Positions 25,101 to 38,751 of a stretch of 64,000 nucleotides of DNA are shown here, piece after piece. Source of the DNA: Dermatophagoides farinae (taxonomy: Eukaryota; Arthropoda; Arachnida; Sarcoptiformes; Pyroglyphidae). The notes beneath the pieces are model-generated. The model was not told the DNA's origin. It saw only the letters and a list, made by a program, of their open reading frames with translations, and made no database searches. The stretch is taken from positions 3,597,501-3,661,500 of the forward strand of contig NC_134683.1 in assembly GCF_024713945.1 (NCBI RefSeq), in the 5' to 3' direction. The translations under genes and the position numbers were made by a program. Position 1 is the stretch's first letter, and each line of letters opens with the position of its first letter.

Positions 25101-25894
25101 TTCACTTATAGAGAATTGGATGCATTCATCTATGATGCCGTAGTATTGGATTATCTGGTCGGTGAAGATAATGATTGTGGCCTATTGACCGTCGGTAGTT
25201 GGTATGCTATGACTGGATATGGCTTTGCTATGCCAAAAAATTCAAAATATTTGGAAAAATTCAATAAAAAAATGATTGAATATCGTGAAAGTGGTGATTT
25301 GGAACGGCTTCGTCGTTATTGGTTTCAAGGTGCATGTAAATCACAGAAAAATAAACGAAACATGAGTAAACCATTGGATATTAATCAATTTATGAGTGCA
25401 TTCCTTTTGCTTGGCTGTGGTATCCTGTTGACAGTCATATTATTGGCACTTGAACATCTTTATTTTAGTTATTGTCGCCGTTATTTGGCTAAAACGGAAA
25501 AAGCCGATTGCTTTGCACTAGTTAGCCTTGTAAGTGATTTCAGATTTCATATTCACAATGTTGTTGAATTTTAATTGAATTATTATCATTTTAGAGTTTG
25601 GCCAGATCATTAAAATTGAATCAAAAAGATCAAGATATTTGTGATCGTGATTGGTATGTATGTGATAATGTTGAATGTGAACATCGACGACGGAAAATAT
25701 TGAAAGAATTGACTATTCAACGATATCGTATACGTGAATTGGAACGATCATTTAATCGACCATTTAATGATAGAAATGATTATCCATCAAAATCGATTGA
25801 TCAAAAATATCATCATGATCATGATAAAAATGATAATGATGGCGATGATGATGATGATGATAATGTTGGTGGTGGTGGTGATCATAATCAATGA
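22150..25894 (+). CDS. Nmdar2: NMDA-type ionotropic glutamate receptor subunit 2
   Basis: Eleven coding exons (22150-22410, 22477-23242, 23303-23489, 23560-23910, 23978-24095, 24162-24345, 24421-24546, 24606-24702, 24769-25053, 25112-25529, 25595-25894) give 1030 residues. It forms glutamate-gated cation channels with NMDA subunit 1 at synapses. Seen: an N-terminal hydrophobic signal; an amino-terminal domain to ~residue 400; S1 with [22 protein letters not shown] and VEDGAWG; M1 ([21 protein letters not shown]); the M2 pore loop [14 protein letters not shown]3 with [16 protein letters not shown]2 with [14 protein letters not shown] and [12 protein letters not shown]; and M4. [10 protein letters not shown] and [24 protein letters not shown] place it with insect Nmdar2 rather than subunit 1. 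The pore N-site residue is Gly (24659-24661), see findings. The cytoplasmic tail is short and ends in an Asp- and Gly-rich run. Confidence 0.94.
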
Positions 25895-26307
25895 ATGAAC
25901 AAACAACAATGATCAATTATAGCATCCATTCATTATATATTATAATAATAAATGTATAGATAATCATTATATTATTACTGTTTAAACACTTATCATATAT
26001 AAATTATTATTATTATTATTCGTCAATTAAAATCAATCATTTATCAATTATCAATTAATTTATAATAAAATAATAACAAGAATGTTTAAAATTGATCGAA
26101 AATCGACAATTTCAAAAAAAAATATCGTTCGAAAGAAACAATCGATTGTTCATATTAATCGACATATCGTATATATCGCACACAAACACACACTGTTTTT
26201 TTGTTGTTGGTTGAGTTGTCACATTTGAATTTTCTGACGTCAAGTATTTTTTTTTTCCATTAAATTAAGTAAATTTGAATATAATAACAAAGGATTGAAA
26301 AAAGAAA
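25895..26307. other. Short gap between Nmdar2 and FKBP2
   Basis: This holds the Nmdar2 3' untranslated region, with AATAAA-like signals near 25945-25951 and 26063-26068, and the FKBP2 promoter. The only motif that stands out is the perfect ATF/CRE-type octamer annotated separately at 26235-26242. Confidence 0.5.
26235..26242. promoter_or_regulatory. ATF/CRE consensus octamer upstream of FKBP2
   Basis: TGACGTCA, a perfect palindromic CREB/ATF site, lies 66 bp before the FKBP2 start codon in otherwise AT-rich DNA. FKBP2 is an ER chaperone known in other animals to respond to ER stress, so an ATF-class site here is plausible. Function is an inference; there is no expression evidence. Confidence 0.35.
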
Positions 26308-26851
26308 ATGTCTATCAATCGGAAATCGATTACAACTGCTCAAATCATCATTATTTTATTTTTATCCATTGTGTTCATTACTGTACATTGTAATAATAAT
26401 AATAATGATAAAAAAGTGACCAAATTACAGATTGGTATCAAAAAACGTGTCGATGATTGTCAACGTCGTGCATCAAAAGGCGATATATTACATATTCATT
26501 ATCGGGTAAATTTATTTGTCATTCGAAAATGAAAAAAAAAAAAATTTCAATCATCCACTTTTCCATTCATTCATTCATTACACACAGGGAACATTACATT
26601 CAACTGGCGCTGAATTTGATAGTTCATATAAACGTGGAACACCATTGAAATTTACATTAGGTGCTGGTCAAGTAATTGCCGGTTGGGATCAAGGAATGTT
26701 AGGTATTTGTGTTGGTGAAAAACGAAAATTAGTCATACCATCTGATCTTGCATATGGTTCCACTGGTTCACCACCAACAATACCACCAGATTCATCATTA
26801 ATATTTGAAGTTGAATGTATTCAGATTGAAAATCGTAAATCAGATCTATAA
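26308..26851 (+). CDS. FKBP2: FKBP2-like ER peptidyl-prolyl isomerase
   Basis: Two coding exons (26308-26505, 26588-26851) give 153 residues. FKBP2 (FKBP13) is a lumenal ER prolyl isomerase. Seen: an N-terminal signal peptide (about residues 10-29, [18 protein letters not shown]); [20 protein letters not shown], whose Cys pairs with a later Cys in the family; and the FKBP domain with [45 protein letters not shown] and the FEVECIQI strand. The active-site Tyr, Asp, Val-Ile, Trp and Tyr positions are kept. The C-terminus RKSDL is a variant ER-retrieval signal, comparable to the RTEL of human FKBP2. The start is the only Met before the signal peptide. Confidence 0.93.
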
Positions 26852-27563
26852 GAAACAAAAAAATCAAGCTCCAGAATCACCATCATTATTATCATATAAA
26901 TGTGATATTCAATCGAATCAAATTTTTAATCTGTATGTGTGTGTGTGTGTATGTTTGTTTATTTCAGCATGTTTTTTTTCAATTCATAAATAAAAAATAA
27001 AAATAAAAATCTAGATTATCATCATCTACTAATAATAATACACATGGTCATTTGTCACAATAATATTAAATCGAATCGAATTAGTGTTGTTGTTGTTGTT
27101 GGTTATAGAATTTTTGTAAAATAAAATGCAAATAAAATCATCAGGAAAACGAATGACGAGGGAGATTGGTGGTGGTTAAAAGAATTTAAAAAAAAAAACA
27201 AATTTCAAGATAGAATGATAAAATTCATGCTGCTGTGTAATGTGTGTGTGTGTGTAGAATGAGATAAGGTAAATGCTGAGAGAGAGAAAAAAAACAGAAC
27301 AATTTATATGATGATTGAAGCACAATACACATCCACCTCGGGTTTTTTTTTTGGTTGTCAGTTGACCATCATGACGAGAGGGATGTGTAAAATAATTTGT
27401 AGATATAGAAAAAAAAACTGACTGATCAATCGAATGTTGTCAGCGTTGAATAATAATAATAATTAGTAGTAGTAGTAGTAGAGAATTCGATGATTAAAAT
27501 CGCAAAAAGAAGAAAAAAAAATTTGAAATCAAATTGATTAACGTATTATTATCATTATTATTA
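26852..27563. other. Convergent 3' region between FKBP2 and drk
   Basis: Both genes end here. AATAAA signals lie near 26988-27006 on the plus strand. There is a (TG)n run near 27240-27254, an AG-rich patch near 27281-27289 and a (TAG)n run near 27465-27480. No independent gene is seen. Confidence 0.5.
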
Positions 27564-29511
<1,948 letters not shown>

Positions 29512-32500
29512 TTAAAACAAATTAGTGATGGTGGTGGATTTGTTCAATAATGCTTGTTGAAGAAACAATAAATAATGAAAATCACGTTTACATTGATGAT
29601 AACCATACAATGATCGACATGTTTCCACTTGACATGGATGTTTTGATGAATTTGATTTGAAAATATGATTCCAATCAAATTGCATACAATGACAACATTG
29701 TTGTTCATAGTTTTTCAATTTAAATCGAACATTTCTAATTGAATCCATTATTTGAATTAATGGTTCCAAATAATCGTTTGTTGTTAAAATTCGCCGCTGC
29801 TGCTGCTGCTGCCAATAATCATTATTCATCATTAAATTGAATTCTTCTTGATGATTTTGTTGTAATTGTTGCATTAATTGTTGACCAACCATTAGGTTTT
29901 GTCTATTTCGTTTATTCCGTATTCGACATTCTTCATACCAACCATTTAGACATTTTTGTGATTGTCGAAATATTGAATCCAATACTCGAATCATTGGAAC
30001 AATGATTGCACTTCTAATATAATAATCACCATTCAATCGAAGTGTTTCATCAGCCAATAAATCGAATGGTTGTCTAACTAGATCGGCTATTCTTCGTTTT
30101 TCATCACCATCATCGATGACAACATAAGCAACACGTTCCTTGATTTTGGGTTCATCACGTGGATCAATTTGCATTCGTTTTCGAGCAATAATACAAGCAG
30201 GTATTACATCACCATTACGATAATTTTTAAGTCCGGCAAATTGTCTTGCAAAAATAAAATCCGATAATTGACTAATACGACCAGATAGGATACGATCGAA
30301 TTGATGTTGAAGATATGGTTTCAATGATTCAACATTACCATTCGAATCGAATAAAATACGAATACATCGTTCCATTATTTTACCGGTCAATGGACATCCA
30401 TCACGACGTATGGTTTCAATACCTTTGGCATCGAATCTTGCCTGATCTGTGGCCGAATCATATGCATAACCACAATAACGTTTTTTTGCCATAATGATAC
30501 AAGGTTGATAGATTTTTTCCAATTTCAAACAAATTGGATATGGCTGTCGACGATTAATTTCGGTTATGAAAAAATTTGCCATTTCAAATGCAGCCGATAA
30601 AGAATGACCTGGAAACGATATGAATACTGAATCAGTATCACCATAGATAACTTTAACTTTTGATCCACTTTTTTGACCCCATTGATTAATGAATGTAATC
30701 ACCTCTTCTAATGTTTGTCTTCCTTTCGATACAATCGAATCGGCTATTTCAATACAAGGCATACGACCAGAAAAATTGGCCGATGTATAACCATAGGTAA
30801 CATTCGATATTAATTTCATTGCCAATTGTGAATTATCCAATTCATTTAGTAACGCCTGTAATCGTTTACGTTCTGATCGAGATAATTCAGGATTTTTTAA
30901 TTTTCGATCAACATTTTTCAATTCTCGTTTAATCAATATTCTTGTATTGAGTATTTCTTCCAACATTTTTGGTAATATTCCTTGTCGAACATTACGTCGA
31001 ACAAATACGACTCCATTTTCAGATATATGAATCTGATCATCTGATAATCCATCTAATATTTGTTGTTGATTCTTAAGTTTGTAACATCCAAACGTATCGT
31101 CCTTACTGTTGGAAATTGAAATTAATTTAATGGATTCATATTGATCATTCACAGAACATACCTGATGATATTTTGTAATCGACCTAAACAAGTACTATAA
31201 CAATAATTATGTGCAATAATTAACGATGGATAAAGTGATTGAAAATCAAGAATAGCAACCGGTTCTAAATGTATACGAATATCCGGTTCATATATTAATG
31301 ATATATATTGTGGTGCACGTTGAAGACGTATAAAATGTTTGGAAAAACGTAATGGTAAATAATTTGCTTGACGACACAATGGTAATAACATTGATTCAAC
31401 ACGAAATTGTGTTCCACGTTCGATGACATCCAAAAATGGCATACCAAACGCACAGGAAAGATCAAATGTACGACGTATATAATTCAAATGATTCAATATA
31501 CGCATTGAACCAAGTGTTCGTTGTAGATAATATTCTAGAATCAAATCGCTTGCAGATTCCCATAGCTGTCCTAATGATTCGTTGGATAATTTTGACATTG
31601 TCATACCGAATAAATGATGATAAACATTTTCAATAGTATATGATCGTAAAGCCAATTCATGTCGTAATAGATGCCATGTATTTAGAACGATACGTCCGAC
31701 TAGTGATGGTGATTCATTTTGGCCACCAGCAGAATTACCTTTTGATTGAAATGTATTGATCACACGTGAAAACATTGGTCCAATTTGAAAACCAAGTATA
31801 ATTGCACGTTGAAGAAGATAACCCCAGGATTGTGTATCGACCACATAGCCAAGAACAATGTCCGGATCCGATTGTTGAACATAACGTGAGAAACGAAAAA
31901 ATAAATCCAATTCAGATTGCACATAATCAATGTTTATTGATCGATTTTTCCAATTCAAACAATGTTCAACATTTTTGACATCGGGTTTGTCAACGATGAT
32001 GGCAGCCATGTACGGTTTTTGTGCCGATGATGAATCATGAATGGATTCCCAATGTATGGTGAACATGATCATTTGTATGGGGTCATAATTTGGATCAGGT
32101 GTTAAATTCGAACGAATACGTGCATGTAATTCCATGGACATTATGGTTAAATGTGGATATTGAATCCATTCGAAATGATTTGATCGAATCGATAATTCAT
32201 TCGATTTTGTCATTTCGAATTGATTAGAATCATTCATTAAACTTGAATTCATCGTATGAACGGTGGTAGAAAAGCTATTGGCCATCATCATTAGATTACT
32301 GTCGGTGATAAGATTGTCCAATTGAATATCCTGAATAGCTGGATTTTTATCAAATGGATTACGTCGTTTCCTTCGTAATCGTTGATTCTGGAAGTGAGAT
32401 TTTCGGTACATTGCATTTGTTTTTAAAATGTAATTTCAACGGACAACTTGTTGATTTAGGCCTGTTGATATCTGTATCTGTATCTGTTTCGAGTATTGGA

Positions 32501-33940
32501 TTTGACAGCCGATATGTTTTTAGACGTGATTTTAATTTTTCCATATAATCAGAAGTACGATGGAATGTATTGATTTTTCTTTCAATCGATTCGAACATTT
32601 CATGTTTGGTATCAGTATTCGAAATAGTGGTCAAATGTGAACGTTCCATTATTAATGGAATATTTCCAGGACTCTTATCCATAAATTTTAATATCGGAAA
32701 ATTACCGGATTGTGGATTTAAACGTGGTGCACATACAATGCCTTTCTGAAATTGTTTTGGATCGAAATGAATTTGTTTACCATTGAATAGATAATAGTTA
32801 ACATCTTCAGAATCAGTTGGACCATCCAATTGTGGAATATTTGGATTTATATCGAATATATGATGTCTTTTCAATTGAAATTGATGACTACTATAATGAA
32901 TTGAATTTCTACTTTGCAATACATTTAATAGTGATTGAAATTCTTCTGGTGATGATCGTTGAAATTGTCGATTCCATAAACTGATAATACCCGGCATTGA
33001 TGGATTGAATAGTTCATTTGATGGAAACAATGGTTGACGTTCGACAATCATAATATCATCGGCCAATGCATCACATTCAAATTGACATGTACTCGTTATG
33101 ATTAGATCATTATAGGATAAAATTTTGGCAACCGTTGTGAATTGTCGATCACGAATACAATCAATATCTTCATAGACATTTGAAGATCGATGTTTACGAA
33201 ACGTAATTTGTTTAAATGTTAATGTATTCAGATAGACATGTCGATCAATGTAGAATTGAAGAAGAAATTCAAGAAAATTATAGCAAACAAATTTATAGCC
33301 ATTAATCATACCGGATTCAAGTGAATTTTTTGCTCTATGAAATCAAAAAAAATTCGAGATTGATGATGACGAAAATTCCAATATTAAATACAATATATAC
33401 TTACTGATTGGCCATCCAATAGGTGGTAAAATAAATTCGATAAAATGTTTCTGGCCGATCATGATATCCATAGAATGAACTGTGTGAGAAAAAAAATCAA
33501 ATTAATCGAAAGAATTCATCTCATTTTTTAAAAAAACAAAACTTTATTTACAATGAATCATGTGGTTCAACATTGATAATCTGTATTTCATCTTGTGATC
33601 GTGAATCAACAAATTGACTCAATGAATTTTCTAAATCTTTGACAAACACATCCAGAATGGCCGTGTGATCTACTGTCGATTCTTTCGTCGATTCAATTCG
33701 ATAACATTCGAATAGATCTTCACGACGAATAGTTAGATGAGGAAAATGTTGATGAATATGAATGCAGGTGGATATTCCATCATCGGTTGTGCCAAACACT
33801 CGAATGATGGTGGCTAAATTAATATTACGTTTTCGAAAACTGGAATAGGTTTCATCCAAAACTAGATCCGGTTTCGTAATGTATGAATCAATGTGAAAAA
33901 ATGTGATACGAAAACAATTATGACCATGTATGATGTTCAT
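29512..33940 (-). CDS. REV3L: DNA polymerase zeta catalytic subunit (REV3L), compact form
   Basis: Coding exons 33552-33940, 33405-33479, 32410-33334, 31162-32330 and 29512-31105 give about 1383 residues. REV3 is the B-family polymerase that extends past DNA lesions with REV7. Seen: N-terminal IIRVFGTTDDGISTCIHIHQHFPHL and SFYGYHDRPETFYRIY; the degenerate exonuclease-like region; polymerase motif A DFQSLYPSLIIAHN; motif B region LISNVTYGYTSANFSGRMP; motif C YGDTDSVF; and KKRYCGYAYD...FDAKGIETIRRD. Size is near yeast Rev3 (~1500) and far from vertebrate REV3L (~3100), because the long disordered region is missing. The CysB-type cluster (CCHC, then CQVETC) is present but no CysA zinc motif is seen. 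The exon 3-4 junction is uncertain (see findings). It diverges from RNPS1 with about 70 bp between start codons. Confidence 0.92.
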
Positions 33941-34011
33941 GATTGATGATGAAATTATTTTTGTTCAAAATTCCAACAAAATATAAAATTTGGAATTTGG
34001 ATACAGTCTTT

Positions 34012-35102
34012 ATGAATGTATCATATATCGAGTTTTATGCATGCATGCATGTGATACAAAAGCGGTATCAAAATTGCATCTTTCAATTGTCATTCTTTTT
34101 TTTGGATCCGAATTATAATTTGAAAACTAATATAAAATGTTTGTAGAATTTTCTGTCAAATTTTATTTATTTATTATTCTAATTAAATTCATTTTTTTTG
34201 TACACACAGGGGTAGTACGACAGCTTTGAAAGAATCGAAAGATGGAATAAAAGGTCGAAAACGAAGCCGAAGTATTAGCTCACGATCCAGTGGCAGGTAA
34301 GTTGGATTTTAGATTTTAAAAAAAATATTTACAAATTTTAAATGCCCGATTCACCAATAGTTCCAGAAGCCGTTCACGTAGTAGTTCTGCTTCTTCTCGA
34401 TCAAGTTCAAGTGGATCATCAAGTCGTAGTTCTAGTTCACGATCCGTTTCTTCACGTTCATCACATTCATCCAGTTCGAAAAGTTCGGGATATCGTCGCC
34501 GTTATCATCGTGATCGTGGCGATTCACCAAGAGATCGTCGTGGTGCCCCACCACCGCCATCATCATCATCATCGAAAAAACGTGGTCCATCACCAATACC
34601 ACCATCATCGGTTTTCACTCGACTTTACATTGGACGTTTAACTCGTAATGTCAATCGAGATCATTTGCATGAAATCTTCAGTGCTTTTGGCAAAGTTATC
34701 TGCGTTGATTTGCCAATGGATCGTATGCATAGCCATTTAAATCGTGGCTTCGCTTATGTTGAATATGAGAACGCTGATGATGCAGTTAAAGCTGTAAAAT
34801 ATATGGATGGTGGCCAGATTGATGGCCAGGAAATCAGTGCATCCAAAATTGATCTACAAAAAATGCGAGGTCATCCACCACCACCACGTGGTGGAGGCGG
34901 GAGAAATTCCGGATGGCGACCAAATTCATCACCACCAAATCGTGGCCGACGACGATCACCGCCACCACCATCACGTAGATCACCACCACATTCAAGACGA
35001 CGATCTCGTAGTCGTAGTCGTACTCCACCACCGCCACCACCACCCATACGTGATAGTCGTCGTCGTCGTTCATCACGATCAAGTTCTGGATCATCTCGTT
35101 AA
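34012..35102 (+). CDS. RNPS1: RNPS1, exon-junction/ASAP complex RNA-binding protein
   Basis: Exons 34210-34296 and 34361-35102 are secure; a first exon 34012-34064 is tentative because its phase and GT donor fit, while no in-frame ATG exists in exon 2. Total about 293 residues. RNPS1 joins the exon-junction complex and ASAP complex in the nucleus and affects splicing and mRNA surveillance. Seen: a long Arg/Ser-rich N-terminus, then an RRM (FTRLYIGRLTRNVNRDHLHEIF, HLNRGFAYVEYENADDA) with the RNPS1-specific IGRLTRNV and MDGGQIDGQEI stretches, then an Arg/Pro/Ser-rich tail ending in RSSSGSSR. The start is the weak point; an alternative small first exon ending in the same phase at the nearby GTGATA donor is possible. 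Confidence 0.9.
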
Positions 35103-35343
35103 TCCATCATAACCCACCACACACCAGCACCGAAAAAAACAATTTAGAAAAATGCACAGAATTTATTTTGACTATAAAAAAAATAATTTTCATCATCATC
35201 ATCATCATCCTTATATTCAGCTTTTTATTTAGAAAGTATATAAAAATGTCTGTATACAAAATGATGAAAAAAAAACGAAGACAACCAATTTTCATTTCAG
35301 TCCACATTTAATTCATAATATATAAAAGCATCGTCGTCATCTT

Positions 35344-37548
35344 TTATAGTTCATCTTTCAGATTTTCTTTATCCAATTCTTCTTCTTCGACCACTTCCTA
35401 TATTTGAAAAATTAAAAAAAAATGATGATGAAATGTATTAATAATCAATAAATGATAATCTTTTTTTTGTGAAAATCATTGGAAATTTTTTTTTTTTTTT
35501 TGAAGCCGATTTTTGTTTCAACGTAATGGATAAAAGAAACATCACATAGACGCACAAGCAGCATATACACACATATATAGAGAATAGATCAACATAACAT
35601 ATCTAACCTCAAGTGGTGGACTAGCACCTTTGCTACCACCAGATTCAATAAATTCCGAAAGGCCTTGTAATGTTCTTTCACCATTAAAATCGACAATCTA
35701 TAGATTCGTTATCATTAAATCATAAAATTGGGTAATTGTTATGGGGGAAAAAGGAGGATGGAAAACAAAACGAAAAAAAAGAGAAAAAAAAACTTAGTCA
35801 TGCAAATGAAACGATACATGTACCGAATCTGGAGCGGCACGTCCATAATCGCCGCCCGTTTCGATGAATTTTGAAATGCCTTCCAAAGTACGTTCACCGT
35901 TATATTCAATTACCTAAAACGAGGTTAAATAATTTGAAAAAAAAATTTACAAAATAAAAATGTGATGAATATGAATATGAATACCTCATTTGTATCACGT
36001 TTATAAAGTTTAAATGTTGGATATGATGCAATTTTCGTATGTTCAAGCTCATTAGCTGTAGCATCCATTTTTGTAATCAAAACATTTTGATTATCTTTAT
36101 ATTTTTCACCTAATTGTTCATAAACAGGTGCCAAATTTTTACAATGTCCACACCATGGTGCATAAAATTCCACTAATACATCTTTTTCTTTATCAAATGC
36201 AACCGAATCAAAATTATCAGATACAAGAATTTTTACTGGATTTTTATCCCAATCTTCTGGTAATTCTTGTGAAAGTAAATGTTGCTATAAAAAATAAAAT
36301 AAAAAACATTAGGTAATGATTAAGAAAAACGCCATGACAAAATTTACCTTGATTTTACCATCCAAAACACCGGCAACAAAATCTTTAATTGATTGTTCGT
36401 TGAAATCATTTGTTTCTGGTTTGAATTTAGTCATTTCATCTTCCAAACGAATCAAACGCATTGATGGAACCTGTTCTTTTTGAATGCCGAAAAATTCCAT
36501 AATCTTTTCATGTTCATCATCATCGGCGTTCAATATGACGAAAAGAACTTTTCCTTTATATGATTTGGCAGCTGAACGATAGGTTTCAATTTTTTTCTCA
36601 TAATCATCATCTTTTTGACTGATGAATAATAGTAGATGTGATTTGATTTCACCGCCAAAAATTTTCTTTGCAGTCTATACATTGATGAGATTGATGAAAA
36701 TTTTTGAAATAATTTTGTTTTAAGAATTTCACTTACATCGTGATTAAATTCAACGGCCAACGGCAATGAATTGGCAGCGATAAATAATTTAAGATTATCT
36801 ACACTATATTCACCATCAAAATCATTGCGATTTTCATCGAATTTTTTGAATAATACAACACGTTCACCATCCTCAGTAATGGCCAATGATTCGGCAACAG
36901 ATTTATCCGTAATCAATGCAAATGGAATGGCATCATTTTCTGCGGCTACTTCTAGATACAATTTTGCATTTGCACTATCCTTATCGGGAAAATAACCAAC
37001 GACAACAACTTCTTGACTATCACGGAATTTCGCTGCATCTTCAGCTGTTGTGAGATCTTGAGCTGGTGGACCAGTCTTTTTCTTCAACCATTTAATAATA
37101 CCTTCAGCCGTACGATCACCATTATAATCGATTGGTTTACCATTGCGGAAAAATTTCAATGTAGGATAACCACGTACATCATAATTTTCAGCGAGATCGG
37201 TTTCTTTTGTTGCATCTACTTTGGCAAGAAGAATTTCAGATTTTTCTGCTGCCAATTCAGTTGCCGCTTTAGCATATTCCGGTGCCAATGATTTACAATG
37301 AACACACCATGGAGCATCTAAAAAAAAATTAAATAAAATTAATAAAAATTCAATCAAAAAAACAAAAAAATCATTTCCATACAAAATTCTACAAGAATGG
37401 CCGGTATAGCTATAGCATCATTGAAATTATCATTATTCAAAACGAGTACATTTTCTTCACGTTCGATATCATCGACTGAACCACCATTGACAGTTGTTTG
37501 TATTATGGCCACCACAAGGGCTAAAATTACAAATGATTTTGTCATCAT
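35344..37548 (-). CDS. PDI: Protein disulfide isomerase (P4HB type) with two alternative versions of one exon
   Basis: Coding exons 37383-37548, 36737-37317, 36348-36674, 35985-36284, then 35824-35913 or 35608-35697, then 35344-35397; with one alternative exon the product has 505 residues (human 508). It forms and shuffles disulfides in the ER lumen. Seen: signal peptide [20 protein letters not shown]; domain a with active site WCVHCK; domains b and b'; domain a' with canonical WCGHCK and the [10 protein letters not shown] strand; an acidic tail and the retrieval signal KDEL. The first active site has Val where almost all PDIs have Gly (CGHC). The two 90-nt exons encode homologous versions of the end of domain a' (YNGERTLEG versus FNGERTLQG). 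A GCCACGT site at 37908-37914 may mediate stress control. Confidence 0.95.
35608..35697 (-). CDS. PDI: Alternative exon B of PDI (duplicate of exon at 35824-35913)
   Basis: This 90-nt phase-0 exon starts [12 protein letters not shown] and ends GASPPLE. It aligns without gaps to the 90-nt exon at 35824-35913 ([12 protein letters not shown] ... RAAPDS), with about half of residues identical and most changes conservative. Acceptor CTATAG and donor GTTAGA flank it. Both versions can splice from 35985 to the KDEL exon at 35397 in the same frame, which is the signature of a tandem exon duplication used as alternative cassettes. Confidence 0.85.
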
Positions 37549-38751
37549 TTAATATTCACAAAAAAAATAAACGTGATCCAATCGATTCGATATATATTAA
37601 TTAAATTAATTTATGGTAAAAAAAATTGGAAGAAATACACAGCCAAAGATGATGACAACGTTTTTGGCAACAATGATGACGATAGGTTCGAAAAAAAAAA
37701 TTATTTTGTCTACCAAATCATCAATCAACACAGGAATGAATAAAACACAATTATAATTGAAGCTACACACACACACATAGACAATTTTGATTTTTAAAAA
37801 TGAATTGAATGTGTGGAGATTTAAATCATCAACAACCAATAATCAACTAATCGACAAATAAAAAACAGTAGTAGATGATGAAAATATAAAAGACCAAACC
37901 TTATGAAACGTGGCATTAAAACATCAGTGCGATTTTTTTTTTTTTTTTTTTTTGGTTTTGATTGTTACTGTGTATGGCTCTATAGCGAAAAAGTTGGTTG
38001 ACAAGTCACGATATATACAGGAATTTTGAACGCCTCCTAACGGCAATAATTGGAAAATTTTCTGTTGTTCAATGATGATGATGATGATGATGATTCGAAA
38101 TATTAAATTTAATGAATGAAATTATCATCCATTGTCGATAGACGGCAGAATGTGTATACACGCCATGCGCATATACAAACATAATCATTGATCATTTTCA
38201 AATTTCATCGATAATCACCATTTTTACCTGATGATATTTTTCTCATTGATCAATGATCATCATCATCATCATCACCACATACGTATTACAAATGTACTTA
38301 TAATGATGAATATATATAAACCTTGACAATCAATCATCCATGGATTTTGAGCATTAATTTTTTTTTTTTGTTTCTTGAGAAAAAATTATTATTATTTATC
38401 ACATTAATAAATGAAATTTTTATTTCTTCCATCTCTTTTTTTTTGTTGTTGCTTATGAATAATCTTGGAATGTATCAGAATATGAAATACAAAACAATCA
38501 AACAAACAAAGAAACAAAACAAAAACAGAAAAAGAAACAGTTTGACATTGACAATCTGGAAATATATGAAAATTGTATGAATGAAATTTTTTTTGTTTTG
38601 TTTGTTTGATGTAAGTGTAAGTGTAAGTGTTACAGGTAAAAATAGTAAATATATCATATCAATATAGCAGATATTTTAACTATTTTTTTTTTGTTTTACC
38701 CAAATAGAATCCAAGTTAAAATAAAATGAATGAATTATGGATTGGTGATTA
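37549..38751. other. Gap between PDI promoter and the ePHD gene 3' end
   Basis: The PDI 5' region is at the left and the 3' end of the TCF20-like gene at the right. A GCCACGT motif is seen (minus strand, 37908-37914). There are (CAT)n/(ATG)n runs near 38072-38092 and 38261-38273, a long poly-T at 37930-37952 and an (AGTGTA)n run near 38611-38629. No gene recognised. Confidence 0.5.
37908..37914 (-). promoter_or_regulatory. Possible XBP1/UPR-type site upstream of PDI
   Basis: GCCACGT on the minus strand lies about 360 bp before the PDI start codon. The ACGT core preceded by GCC resembles XBP1/ERSE half sites that drive chaperone genes. GC-containing words of this kind are rare in the local AT-rich background, but a 7-mer alone is weak evidence. 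Confidence 0.25.

Noticed and set aside
32388-32409. 22-nt GT-AG intron in REV3L
   Set aside because: It restores frame, but is far below normal intron length; the 79-nt alternative with the same donor, or an indel, is more likely.
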